Below are positions 44,191 through 56,353 of a stretch of DNA of 64,000 bases, one piece after another (within the stretch, counting starts at the first letter, position 1; every line of letters starts with the position of its first letter). The notes beneath the pieces are model-generated. The model did no database searches, was not told the DNA's origin, and saw only the letters and a list, made by a program, of their open reading frames with translations. This DNA comes from Byssochlamys sp. IMV 00236 (lineage: Eukaryota > Ascomycota > Eurotiomycetes > Eurotiales > Thermoascaceae). A program made the position numbers and the translations under genes. The stretch spans positions 248,001-312,000 of the forward strand of contig MSJH02000669.1 in assembly GCA_001931875.2 (NCBI GenBank), read 5' to 3'.

Positions 44191-47072
44191 CTCCGAATGG
44201 AAGGCTTTTTTTTATCAAACGTCGTGTATGTGTATAGATAGAGAGAGTTGCTTCCAATAAGGTCTAGTATTGATTACTCTCTTGACTATTGATTGTACTT
44301 TCTTTCCCCATGTGTTTTTCTGCATTGGATGGCCTTTCTTTTTGCGGCGCAGCATACTAAGAAACATATAACTAGATCGGAAGGCATCAAGGTCCGGTTG
44401 CCTGGCCACGTTTGGTAGAGTCGTAAACCATTCGACTACTATCGTTCGATTCTCGCCTAGGGGGCGATCCTTTCCGAGAGAAGCCCCGTGCGCGGTTCTG
44501 GAGTGAAATGTTGGGGGCAGAATCCAGACAACTATCTGCGTCCTTCGTGATGCGATGCATTGCATGCATCGGCTGTCGATATTGGAAATCGGTCTTTCAG
44601 TAACCCCGTATCTGGGCCAATGATACCGTGTGATGCATGTTAAATGTCCTACTCGAACCTGCGGTTGAAGTCATAGCGCGGGGTTAGACGGGTCTGGGGA
44701 GGAGGGGAAATATACGGAGTACACTGGGGGTTTCCCCTGGGCCCTGGCAAAGATAAATCTAACGTTACCAGGATTGCTTCACCGGGGTGCGGTAGGTCTA
44801 GATCCGAACTCCCCGCAGACAATAGAGCATCTGGAGCGATGGGAATCTTTCCTGCTTGCATTATCTGTTGAATTGAGTTTTGGGGGCTTGAGTGTCAATA
44901 GTTCGTGGCAGGCTGCAAGAGGGTATCATGGACTCCGTTGAGGACGCGGCGACCGACTATCTTAGGCGGACGTGGCGAAAGAATGCTGCGACGTCAGCTT
45001 CTTTTTAATCCTGGACATATGTACTTGGGGAGTGCATATGTATCGTTCTTTGACGGCGTTGTAATCCCGGGGCATCCGTCTTTCGCCATCTGATGCGCGC
45101 GCGGTGTTGAAGCTCATTCTTTCTACTACTCCATGGATCATTGAAGCGCATGCATCGAGCGGGGAAACGCAGAAGTCTTTGCTCCTTTGCGGCTGAGATT
45201 CACATGGGAATCTACTCCGTACAACAGCCGATGAGGTTGGTCTGTGGGTGATCGACTAGCGGACTATGTATCGAATATATCATGCCACAGGCCCCGACAC
45301 CTTAATTGGTCTCCATAGTACGGAGTACGGGCTAGATGAATAGGGATATCCATTGGCCAGAATGTATTGTTTTGTTTCTTGCAGCCTGGCGGTTGATAAT
45401 CACGACCGCAACGGCCGTGCCAGTGCCATGGCGCTTGGTTCGTGATAGCGACACTCGTCGGGACCAACAAGGTCAGACTGATGAGCTGTTCCCATCCGCG
45501 ACAGACTCGTATTGGTAGCACAGTGCACCAGTTCCGCTAATAGATAACTGGTGACCGTGCAATGGCGCTTTGTCGCCCAGCAGGATATATATTCTCCTCA
45601 ACCTCTAGCCCAACCAAGAACGTGATCCAACTTACTGGGGGAGACTGAACTAGCAGGGATGCTTGTCACCTTTTTTTTTTTTCAACAGACAGTGCGGCCA
45701 GAGCCTCGAGCGACCCTGCTGTGCAGACAGTTGAACATCTAAGCGCGACGGGCGGATCAGCTATTGCATCGTATACTTTCGGATCAGAATTGCTAGGTTT
45801 TGCCCGTGACGCAAACACGGGTGATCATGACGAGACTACTCGAGAGGGTTGAACTTGAACCTGATCGATTTGAACGCTGCATCGAGGGTGTTACCATGTT
45901 TGGGAATAAGAGTCTGAATGTAAGAAGGAAGCGTTGTCCAGGCCGGCCGGGAGAAAGAACAGAATCAAACCAGAAGCTTTTGCCATCGATGATCGGGGCT
46001 GGGATATAATTAGATGGAATGGTCGACAGGAAGCATCCCGAAAGGGGGTGGCCGAAAACGCTTGGCTTGGCCCGCAATCACATGTGAATGACACACCACC
46101 TTCTTCTTTTTTCTATCAAAGCTTTCGATAACAGATCAGATTCCACGGTTTGCCACTGCAACGACACCATCAGTTGTATTTGAGTCAAGCAGAAGGCGAA
46201 TATGTTGGCAGAGGTGATCTAATAATTAATATCTGGGTTAGATATTAGCTTGTTGGAGGACGAGTTGATGGCCCTTTGAAGCCGTTGAACAAGATTCTGC
46301 ATGTGCGGGCCAGCTTCAGCATTGGCCTCTGGCAAATGCATGGAATTAAACTAGTTAGAGTCAGTTAGTAGTAGTTAGTTATGGTACTACTATAAGTAAC
46401 CTTGAACAAGTTACCAGTTACCAGTTACTACCATAGAGTATCTAACTAAGTTATCAGTCTACCATATTATTATTATTATCAGCTCCACCACTGCCCACAA
46501 TCACATGTCAACCTGGCACTTCCCGGACGCAGCACGCCATCGCTGATTGGCCCGCAGGAAGCTGTCGCGACAGCTGCGACTTATCTCGAATGCTTGCGGT
46601 TTCCCTTCCCGGTCTGACGCCTCGTTATTAACCGCCTTCGTGTCCCCCGTTGCTGCTGGTCGAGATTGAAAAGAAAAGAAGAGAAGAGAAAAAAAAAGCC
46701 ATAATTCAGTCATACGTTGTCGTGCTCCCATCATCCCTGTCAGACATCAAGAGAGTACAACGAGTATCTTCCTCTACCTACTACTTACTACTACTACCAC
46801 CGCCATCTTATCTAGGCACACACAAGCAAGTAAGTACGTCAGACCGGGAAGTGGACATGCTGCACCCGCTTACCAACTTCCCTACTTAACTACCTTAACT
46901 ACCTACTACTTAGTTACCCCCCTCGTCCTCCTCCCTCCTTCTGGCCCGCACTCTTATCACCTCCATCCCTCCAGATCCGCTGTCTGCTCATCCGACCGCT
47001 CAGCGTAGATACTGAGATCTCAAGGCTGACAACTTCCAGTCGTCCAGTTTCATAGCTCTCACGTCCATCTTC
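44191..47072. other. Long gene-poor stretch with simple repeats
   Basis: About 2.9 kb with no supported gene. It holds three copies of TACGGAGTA or its complement (44714, 45213, 45319) and a T12 run near 45671. AGTTAGT/GTTACCA/TATTATT low complexity covers 46350-46490, and a CTACTACTTA-type microsatellite covers 46770-46920. Open frames here are short and featureless. The right end is the leader of the perilipin-like gene. Confidence 0.6.
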
Positions 47073-47720
47073 ATGCCCCACGCAGTGAACAACGGCACCA
47101 TGGGCGAACCCGCAGTCAACGGCGAGAAGATCCATTCTCAATTCCTTAACGTGAGTACCTTCTTCTCCCAACTGTATCACGGGTTACTGTTCTTGGTTCG
47201 GTCTTGCTGACATATTTCTCGCTCACAGCACCTGACATCCTACCCGGTCGTTTCAGATTCCATCGCAACCCTTAAGAGCAACAAGTACGCCGCCAAGTCA
47301 TTGGACTTCGCCGACCAGGGTTACATCCGCTTCGCAAAGCCCGTCCTTCCCTATTTCTCCAAGCCCTATGAATATGTCGCTCCCTACATCAACAAGGCCG
47401 ATGCTTTTGGAGACCAGGGTCTGAACAAGGTCGATGAGAGGTTCCCTATCATCAAGGAGGATACGGAGAAGATCAGGGACACCATTGTCGACAGTGCCTT
47501 CTTCCCCCTCAAGCTCGTGGGCGACATCAAGCAGCACGTCTTCGAACTGTACGGCTCAGAATACAAAAAATGCGGCGGAGATGGCCTCGTGGCCAGCGGC
47601 AAGGCCGCCATCACCACCAGCCTCCTCCTCTCCCAGGAGTCGCTGGGCCTGTTGAGCGCCTACTTGGGTGCGAAGAAGGAACAGGCCAAAGATGCGACTG
47701 CCGAGAAGCTCAACAACTAG
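47073..47720 (+). CDS. Perilipin-like lipid-droplet protein (CAP20/MPL1 type)
   Basis: Two exons (47073-47150, 47229-47720) encode 189 residues. Fungal CAP20 and MPL1 proteins coat lipid droplets and protect stored triacylglycerol; in plant pathogens they are needed for appressorium turgor. The family pattern is visible: the PVVSDSIATLKSNKYAAKSLDFADQGY block near residue 32 and the paired VLPYFSKPYEYVAPYINKADAFGDQGLNKVDERFP region. The 11-mer-like amphipathic stretch after it and the C-terminal helix with GLLSAYLGAKKEQAKD follow. There is no signal peptide or transmembrane segment, as expected for droplet-surface binding. The start at 47073 is chosen because exon 1 then joins in phase; the Met at residue 10 is a possible alternative. 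Confidence 0.85.
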
Positions 47721-49042
47721 ATCGGCCATGAGGCCCACGGGGGAAACTTGTGTGGAAGCGTCCCTGGTCCGTGTTGTGTTCGTCCCACTTGCTACGACCT
47801 CATAAGATAAGACTTGCTTCCCTCCGTTCTGTGTGCGGCTAGCTGGAGTGGGTTGCGACGGTTGGGTGAACTTGTTCTTTTCTCTTAGCGGGAGTTCTAA
47901 TCCGTGATACTGAACATTGCATTCCTCGTTTCCTCGTCCTGGTCCAGTACTGGCTTCCTCTCCGTCCTTCGTCCCTTTCGACCTCGCTCGATCGCTTCTG
48001 TTTGTGTGTTTGGATATATATAGCCTGGCTTCCTATTTTTCTTTGTTATCGGTCATACTGTGCTCTGCTCCATTCCTGGGTTTTCTTTTCCTCGTCTTTG
48101 GCACTTGTATTTTCGAATCGACAATAAAATACCCTTCATCCGACGAACCAGAGTCCCTCTACGCGGTTTCTCAGGTTGGCTCGACCGTTCAGAACCGGTG
48201 AAGTCTTCACCCCAACGGCATCCGAGAAACCGGCAGGAAGTAACTACTATACTACTCTTATCAGGTACTATTCCGCACTGCTATTCTTGGATCGACCAGT
48301 CGAATCAGCTAGACACTGACAGCCCTGCCTAAAATGGTATAGTGTGTCGCTCTGATTCTTGATTCAGAAACGAAGCTCTCGCCCTATCAAGTGACAGAAA
48401 AGATCTTCAAAATGTAGTATAACCACATCCCTTTCCAACGCTGTTCATAACAATAATAAGGACCAGCAGAAATCTCATTAGACTGGGTCTTCCTTTTTCC
48501 TTGCTAGCAGTTCAAGGGGAAGCCAATACCTACTGCAAAGGGGTGACAATCATAAGCTACCTAGTTAACCAAATACAAAACCTGCGTAGATTAATTACAT
48601 GATAATAAGATCCATCCCATCCTACTACTCCGTACCTTGTTGTTTGTGTTGTTCCTACCCAATCTGGTAATGATCGGGTGAATCGACTGACGATCTGAAA
48701 CCCTTCTTTTCTCGGGGACGGCAGAGGCTGGGCAGTGGGGCGGTCCAGTAATAATACCTTCGACTCTAGTATTATTATTATTATTCTTTCGTTGAAAACT
48801 ATGTACAAAAAACATACCCACTTTAATATTGTGTCTGCCTAATTGCCGGGCAAGCAATATTAACCATTGGAGTGCTCAATTCAATCCCGTTCGAGTCAAT
48901 TGATGTTGACTGGCTTCCCTGGTGGAAATCTCGCAGTCAATCAAGGATCTTCGAAAGGGGGCTTCTACCTCTGGAAAAGGCGAAGTCATTGTCCTTAAAG
49001 CCAGATAAGCTTCAATTCGTGGTCAACGGTTCTTCTTAGAGG
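47721..49042. other. Spacer perilipin-like gene / sphingolipid methyltransferase
   Basis: 1,322 bases, no gene. CT-rich 3' flank (47920-48060), an ATT microsatellite at 48768-48785, and one TACTCCGTA at 48626-48634. The last 150 bases are the promoter/leader of the methyltransferase. Confidence 0.5.
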
Positions 49043-50787
49043 ATGTCGTCCAACCCGCTAAATGGCAAGCATCTTGCTGCCGATATCGAATTCATACAGA
49101 CTCCTCCCCCTGCGCCAGACACGTTTGCTACGAGCCAAGATGTTGGAGTGAAGATCACCAAGGTAAATTCCTCTGAACCACCTGTTGCTCTATTTGACCA
49201 AAGCTAATGGGACGTGGCAATTGAAAACAGTCACCAGCGATTCACAATGCTCCCTTACCTGCGGACGGTCCCGGATATGAAAACTGGTCCAACATCAAGT
49301 TGGCTGTGGCCCTCGTGGGTGTGCCGACAGTCCTGGCACGCCTGGTTGGCGGTGGATTCAAGATGACCATCGCCGTCGGTCTGGTTACCACTGTGCCCGT
49401 CCTCATGGCATTCTGGACCGTGATGTCGACCAAGAGCCGCCCACTCAACAACAAGGTCAAGCTGCCGGGCCGTCCCGTGGAGTATTACTTGACGTTCAAG
49501 AAGGAGTCGGACCGGAAAAAGTGGCATGGACAGAACAAAATCCCATTGCAGACCTTTTACGAACTATACTTCAACGGGGATGTTGACTTTAACGGAGACA
49601 CTCTCAATGCTATGGAATACCGACATGATTGGGCCACATTTGGCTTCACGCTTGACCTCTTTCGCTACATCCTGTTTACGTTTGCGCTCGACGTTCTGTT
49701 CCACACTCAGTCGCAGGACGAAGAACAAGTCCGTCCCAACTATGATAGCGGTAATGATCACTATGCCTACTTTCTCGGCCCTCGGATGATCTACACGAGC
49801 GGCATCATCGGTGACACCACGAGGGAGGAGACGCTCGAAGAATTGCAAGACAACAAGATGGCAATAGTCTGTGAGAAGATCGGGCTTAAGGAAGGGGAAA
49901 CCCTCTTAGATATCGGCTGCGGTTGGGGAACATTGGCCAGGTTCGCGAGTCTCAATTACGGTGCAAAGGTTACTGGTGTCACGCTCGCCCGTAACCAGAC
50001 AGAATGGGGTAACGATGGCTTGAAGAACGCTGGCATTCCTGAAGAACAAAGCAAAATACTGTGCATGGACTACCGTGAGATTCCCCGAACCACCAAGTTC
50101 AACAAGATCACGCAGCTGGAGATGGCGGAGCACGTTGGCGTTCGCAGACTTACAACCTTCTTCCGTCAATGCTATGACATGCTTGAAGATGACGGTGTCA
50201 TGTACGTGCAACTCTCTGGACTGAGAAAGGCCTGGCAGTACGAAGACTTCATCTGGGGACTGTTCTTGAACAAGCACATCTTCCGTGGTGCGGATGCTTC
50301 GACGCCTCTCGCATACTACGTCAGCTGCCTCGAGGCTGCCGGATTTGAGATTAAGGGGTAAGCACTGATCAACAGTTGGATTTCATGGGGTACACAGATG
50401 CTGACTTCGACATTGAAAATAGTGTTGACACTGTCGGTGTTCATTATTCGGCTACTCTCTGGAGATGGTACAGAAACTGGCTCGGAAATGCCGAAAAAGT
50501 CAAGGCTACTTATGGTCAGAGATGGTTTAGGGTAAGTAAACATTGCGATTGTCTTGTGATTTTGTTACTGGGACAGAAGCTGATATTGGCTTTTAATTCA
50601 GATTTGGGAGCTTTTCTTGGCCTACTCCACCATTGCTTCGCGCCAGGGTTCTGCTACCTGTTTCCAGATCGTTGTCGTGAAGAATCTCAACACTACTCAA
50701 CGTATTGACGGAGTCGACACGCAAGCTGGCCTCCATGGCCATCTGGCAGCAAGCAAGGCAGCTGGCAAGGCGAGACTTGCAGAGTAA
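49043..50787 (+). CDS. Sphingolipid C9-methyltransferase
   Basis: Four exons (49043-49162, 49231-50357, 50423-50531, 50602-50787) encode 513 residues, the usual size. The enzyme uses SAM to add the C9 methyl branch to the sphingoid base of fungal glucosylceramides. Two hydrophobic segments at about residues 62-100 anchor it in the ER. The SAM site is LLDIGCGWGTLARFA, in a cyclopropane-fatty-acid-synthase-type fold, with EMAEHVGVRRL and the C-terminal block VHYSATLWRWYRNW. Aspergillus nidulans has two such genes (smtA, smtB); I cannot tell which this matches. The protein ends in a charged Ala/Lys-rich tail. Confidence 0.93.
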
Positions 50788-51966
50788 ACGGACAGCGTAG
50801 CAACGCTGGGCCCTGCAATGCTGTGCATTGGCAGTAGAGCGGTCGCGCCACAGCAAGGACAGTGAGAATGAGTATAGTCGCCCCGACCCTTCAACCGACT
50901 CGACCACCAGCGACTGTTCTCGTCGCTGCATTAGCACGTCCTGTACCAACAACGCGAAAGGAGGCGAATTATTTTTTTTGAACGCAATTGTTTCATTTAA
51001 CGATAGTTAGCTACGAGTGTTCACGGCCCGCATCTGCGGCAATGGAGCTTGGTCGCACAAGCCGAAGCCAAGAAGACGGACATCATTTCACGAATTCTGC
51101 CTGTATTCTGCATGCATCTTGTTCATCTCATGACTGTCAACGGCAAAAGTTATCATTGTTAGAAATATTATTACTATTAGCAACAGCAGCACTTGCGACT
51201 TTTCCATCGACTGAGTACCCACAAAAGGCATGTTCATACGACAACCCCGACTTCGCAGGCCCGAGATAGGATCAAGACCGTCTTATGAGGCATCATTTGG
51301 ACCCATCACAGCTATGGAAGAGATTAACGAAGCAATCATGTGGCCGCAAATAAAAAGGATAAATGTACCAGAGTCACCTGAGGCCTTTCTTCGCTATACT
51401 TTGCCGAACTTCACGACGACGACGAATCAGAACACAGGGGGAAATACGATCCTGCGTTGACTAGTTATGACTAGATCCCGATCCTATACTAGGACGATGA
51501 AATCGAACTGCAGGCGGGGATCCCAGTTATCCGTTAGGATTTCCTCGAAGTTTACCCGTACCCCATATTATCCAAGAAATTGTCCAGGACAGTTGACTTT
51601 GCGGGGAGCCATGTGCGGACAATGTTCTCCATTTGGAGCCTAAGCCGATCCGAAAAGGTCCACGGGACGGCATAACCTAACTATGTAGTATTATGCTACT
51701 AGTATACTTGGGGTTTTAGAGGAATTGTCAACAGTGATTTTCAGCCCCGGACAATTCCATTTTTGCCTAGACGGAGAAACTGCAAGAAGATGGATGGTTC
51801 CAAGATAAGCTATTGTTGCCCCGATTTCGGTGCTGGGTTGCGCAGGGCTGCATTGTGCTTGCTTCTTGTGTATTTCTTGGGCGCCTTTTCTTCGATTATC
51901 CAGGGTCTAAGAGAAAGAGGGAGAAAAGCAGGCACAGTCAGCTATCTAGCTGCTATATAGTTGACC
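50788..51966. other. Upstream region of the beta-glucosidase
   Basis: 1,179 bases with no supported gene. A perfect 9-base inverted repeat, GGAATTGTC at 51721-51729 and GACAATTCC at 51750-51758, lies about 210 bases before the beta-glucosidase start. Small open frames have no recognisable content. Confidence 0.5.
51721..51758. promoter_or_regulatory. 9-bp dyad upstream of the beta-glucosidase
   Basis: GGAATTGTC and its exact reverse complement GACAATTCC are separated by 20 bases, ending 208 bases before the start codon. The arrangement could be a binding site for a dimeric regulator or a transcript hairpin. No named factor was matched. Confidence 0.4.
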
Positions 51967-54457
51967 ATGAATGCGTTGATTCTTTCGCTGGCTGCCTCCG
52001 CGCATATCTTGGGCGCTGTGTCCGCTCGAAATGTTAGCGCTGAGGCAGCTAATCTGGAACGTTTCTGGTCCTATGGTCGATCTGAACCAGTATACCCGAC
52101 TCGTAAGTTTCATCCACTGAAGACTATCCTCGCTGATAATGAAATACTGACTGCATTGTGCTGGACAATTAGCTGAAGGAAATGGCACCGGCGATTGGGT
52201 AGAAGCATATTCCCGCGCCAGAGCTCTCGTCTCGCAGATGACCGACGACGAGAAGAATAATATCACGTACGGATACACGTCGACGACCAATGGCTGTTCT
52301 GGAAACTCAGGCGCAGTGCCTCGTCTGGGGTTCCCGGGCCTCTGTTTACAAGACTCTGGAAATGGCGTCCGGGCAACAGATATGGTGAACGGCTATCCAC
52401 CAGGTCTCCATGTCGGTGCTGCATGGAACCGTGACCTAGCTTACGAAAGAGGGCACTACATGGGCGCTGAGTTCAAACGCAAAGGAGCAAATGTTGTCCT
52501 AGGCCCCGTCGTTGGTCCATTGGGTAGAATCGCCAAAGGAGGACGCAACTGGGAGGGTTTCAGCAACGATCCCTACCTCAGTGGCTCGCTGGTTCGTCCG
52601 ACCATCAGGGGACTACAAGAGTCGGTAATTGCTTGTGCGAAACACTTCATCGGAAACGAACAGGAGACATATCGGAACCCGCCGACACTGCTCTCCGATT
52701 CATATAACCAGTCTGTATCGACCAACGTCGACGACAAGACCATACATGAACTCTACTTGTGGCCCTTTCAGGATGCAATCAAAGCCGGAGCAGGATCAGT
52801 CATGTGCAGTTACAACCGCATCAATAATAGCTATGGTTGCCAGAATAGCAAGACGTTGAACGGGTTGCTGAAAGGTGAATTGGGATTCCAGGGCTTTGTC
52901 GTCAGTGACTGGTCCGCTCAGCATTCGGGCGTGGCTAGTGCTGATGCTGGTCTTGATATGGCCATGCCGTCTTCTACGTACTGGGAAAACGGTAACCTTT
53001 CCTTAGCTGTGCAGAACGGATCTCTGGCGCAATCTCGACTTGACGATATGGCTACCCGAATCGTGGCGACTTGGTATAAGTATGCCGAGTTCGAGGAACC
53101 TGGTCATGGCATTCCAGTTGATCTTCTTGCCCCTCATGCAATCACAGATGCCCGTGATCCGGCATCCAAGGCTACTATATTCCAGGGTGCTGTCGAGGGG
53201 CACGTCCTGGTTAAGAATGTGAATGGAGCTCTTCCTATTCAGAAGCCTAAGTTCTTGTCATTATTCGGCTACGATGCTGTAGCCGCATCACGAAATACAA
53301 TGGATAACGTAACCTTTAGCTTGTGGCAAATGGGACTAGACAATTCGTTGGTCTATCCTAATGGCTCTGCAGTTGATGATGTTACCTTGGAATACATATT
53401 CCTGTCGAGCGCCGCCGCAGGTGAATCTGGTCCTGCCGTGGCCCTGAACGGGACTATTTTCACAGGCGCCGGTTCGGGGTCTATTACCCCATCGTATATC
53501 GATGCTCCATTCGATGCATTTCAGCGACAAGCCTACGAGGACGGCACATACCTTGCATGGGACTTTAGCTCGCAGAACCCCTCAGTCAACCAGGGAAGTG
53601 AGGCCTGTCTGGTGTTCATCAACGCACAGTCCTCGGAAGGTTGGGATCGTCCTGATCTCAGAGATTCGTACTCAGATAGACTCGTCGAGAACGTTGCTGC
53701 ACGATGCAACAATACAATAGTCGTCATCCACAATGCGGGAGTTCGACTTGTTGACCGCTGGATTGACCACCCCAACGTGACAGCCGTTATCTTCGGGCAC
53801 CTTCCTGGACAAGACAGCGGTCGTGCCCTAGTTGAAATTGTTTACGGCAAACAATCACCATCCGGCCGTCTGCCCTACACCGTTGCTAGGAACGAGTCAG
53901 ATTACGGCAACCTGCTCAACCCGACCGTTCCTCCTGGAGATGTTGACCTTTTCTACCCTCAGGATAACTTCACGGAAGGTGTCTATATCGACTACAAAGC
54001 CTTCATCGCAGCCAACATTACCCCTCGATTCGAGTTTGGATACGGCCTCACCTACACGACGTTTAACTACTCGAATCTCCAGATAGCACTCGATCCCAAT
54101 GCGCAGACTAGCGCCTTCCCTCCGACTTCCGGAGTTCAAGAGGGCGGGTTACCATCTCTCTGGGATGTCCTCGCCACCGTAAAATGCACCATCACGAATA
54201 CCGGCTCTGTCGCCGCAGCAGAAGTGGCTCAGTTGTATATCGGCATCCCTGGTGGTCCCGCACGAGTCCTGCGCGGATTTAACAAGCAGACTGTTACACC
54301 CGGATGTAGCGCAGAATTCTCATTCGATCTCATGAGAAGGGATCTCAGCATCTGGGACGTGAATACTCAGAATTGGATCCTGCAGCAAGGAAACTATACG
54401 GTTTATGTAGGTAAGAGTGTGTTGGATGTGCAGTTGGTAGGCCAGCTGGTTATCTAG
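51967..54457 (+). CDS. Secreted GH3 beta-glucosidase
   Basis: Two exons (51967-52102, 52173-54457) encode 806 residues, close to the bglF/bglG class of Aspergillus enzymes. It hydrolyses beta-glucosides from the non-reducing end. A signal peptide ([20 protein letters not shown]) directs secretion. The GH3 barrel carries [59 protein letters not shown] (Lys-His pair) and the nucleophile Asp at about residue 291 in GFVVSDW. The alpha/beta sandwich and a fibronectin III-like C-terminal domain (about 690-800, LRGFNKQTV) follow. Many Asn-x-Ser/Thr sequons suggest heavy N-glycosylation. The best subgroup name cannot be fixed without alignment. Confidence 0.92.
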
Positions 54458-54563
54458 TAAGAGAAGAGAAGAAGGAGAAAAGAGGTATTATGATATTCAC
54501 AGAGGGGCATGGTGTGCATTATATTACATTATACTGTACATACATACATTAGTAGGCATTCCA

Positions 54564-55312
54564 CTAATCTAATGTCAGATCAGCTACATTACATTCTTCC
54601 TTTTTCTGTGCCACCACGACATATAGCCAATGTCCATCTCTAAATAATCCCCCATTCCTTCGTGCTGCTCGCTCGTGTTCTCTCTTGAAAGTCTTCTGTG
54701 CTTGGTCCCTCACGCCTGGGCTCGCTAATTGACTAGTCTTTTGGGATGTCTCCATACCCTCGTTAAATACCATCTCAGCTTGCTCTGGTCCAAGTTGACT
54801 TTCTGGAATATGACTTTTAGTTTTCATGACAGTGATGACTTCCAATCCAGCATGTGCACCAGCATCCATAAGACTCTTCTGACCCTTCATCCAGTCACGC
54901 CAAGAAAACAGATAATGAATTCCCAGAGCGCGGGGAACATAATACACAAGTAGGCCCAAGATTGTCGTGTGTCCTGTGGGATGGTCAAAGATCATCGATT
55001 CAACCACCCGGGCGTAGGAGACGTGACAGAAGAGCCAACGTCCGCTGAGGATCCGGTAACTATCAATGGCATATCGCAGAGTAGCAATAGATGATGTTGA
55101 AGACGTCTATTTTTTGCGGATTTCTTCTCTTTGCAATATTACCTCACTGTCAATGTTATCATGAAGCTAGATTATGCTTCCAGCCGAACTGCAATTTGCA
55201 GCATTCCGGGACCAGCATCGACACCTACTACTGGCCCACTTGATCCGACTCTTTCTTTCGCGAGATCTACCACTGGCCCAGTGCCGCACGCGAGATCCAG
55301 GATGCGATCTCT
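54564..55312 (-). pseudogene. Methyltransferase remnant with missing middle
   Basis: On the minus strand a piece around 55312-55175 reads RDRILDLACGTGPVVDLAKE then VVGVDAGPGMLQIA, which is motif I and the following acidic loop of a class I SAM methyltransferase. It stops at a TAA shortly after. About 80 bases later a second frame resumes and reads through ARVVESMIFDHPTGH, YLFSWRDWMKGQKSLMDAGAHAGLEV and DGHWLYVVVAQKK to the stop at 54564, which resembles the C-terminal third of the same kind of enzyme. The roughly 100 residues that normally carry motifs II and III between them are absent, so an internal deletion plus a stop is the simplest reading. No N-terminal exon was found. A functional spliced form cannot be fully excluded. 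Confidence 0.6.
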
Positions 55313-56353
55313 AGACTGGGGAGTACACCAGGATTATCATGTCCTTGGCTAGGTCAGGAGGCTAGGAATCGTTATAAGTGGACGCACGTCGGTTGTAAAT
55401 GTCAATCAGAATGCAAAGGTTGGCTGGTTAGTGGTTATTTTCTATCTCTCGAAGTGTCTGATGGAGACTGTCAATTGACGATTTCTAAAGTGAAGGATTC
55501 TATTGATGCCTTGCAGAAACGAGTGTAAACAAGCAATATTTAGCGCGGTGTCTATTTCTCTTGTTTCTTCGGTCCGACATAAACAGAATGTTCAGGGGGC
55601 TTAACTAACGCCCCGCAACTCACTTCTGCAGCTATCCCAAACGGTAACTCGTGGTTCAAAATATCCGACGGGATCTTCACTCTAAACATCTGAAAAACAC
55701 AAGTTCCACTTGATGTTCCGAACCCGACTTATTCGAGACCTTGCTACCGCGACAAATGCGGTAGAGCATGCCTCGAAAGGTCCAGTTGATGAGAAATGCG
55801 CGGCCGTGATTGCTCCTGCTAGCCGTGATCTACCCCGGGCATATCGGCGATCTTCTCCGCATACATTTAAACGGGCTTCTTGGTCTCCTTTTTTTTCTGG
55901 GGTTATTCTAATTTCTTACGGCCGGATCGGCTCCAGAGGGTCTCAATAATTAGCAGCTTGTGATTATACCGAGGAGACGCAAAAAGGCATTGCTTGCGGG
56001 ATATACAATCCATGGAGCCATAGCTCTAATACTCGAATATAACTTGTCCGATGTCAATTAGTACCGGGGATTGAAGCTTTTAAGGTTAGCTCAGTATATT
56101 GGGCAGTATGGGGTAAGATGAAGCCAATGCCTAATGTTATATACCCCCGGGGACATCATGTCTAGCTACAAGGGAGGTTCATTTCCCCTTCTCGTGCCAT
56201 TCTTCAGAATAGTTCCTCGTGGGATGTGCTGGCCGTTTGTGTGTGGTATCTCTGTACATTCTTGCTAGTACAGTGATCCATTCTCTTCTTTTATAAAGGA
56301 CTTCACTTCGATCAACATCCTTAAGTACTCGGGGCTCGAATCGCCGGATCACC
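55313..56353. other. Spacer methyltransferase remnant / FAD oxidase
   Basis: 1,041 bases. A minus-strand frame of 46 codons at 55553-55693 begins right after a TTTTTCAG acceptor-like sequence, but it matches nothing I know. The right 150 bases are the promoter of the FAD oxidase. No gene is called. Confidence 0.45.

Noticed and set aside
55553..55693. Minus-strand frame of 46 codons after a TTTTTCAG acceptor-like site
   Set aside because: Too short, no known domain and no convincing upstream exon.
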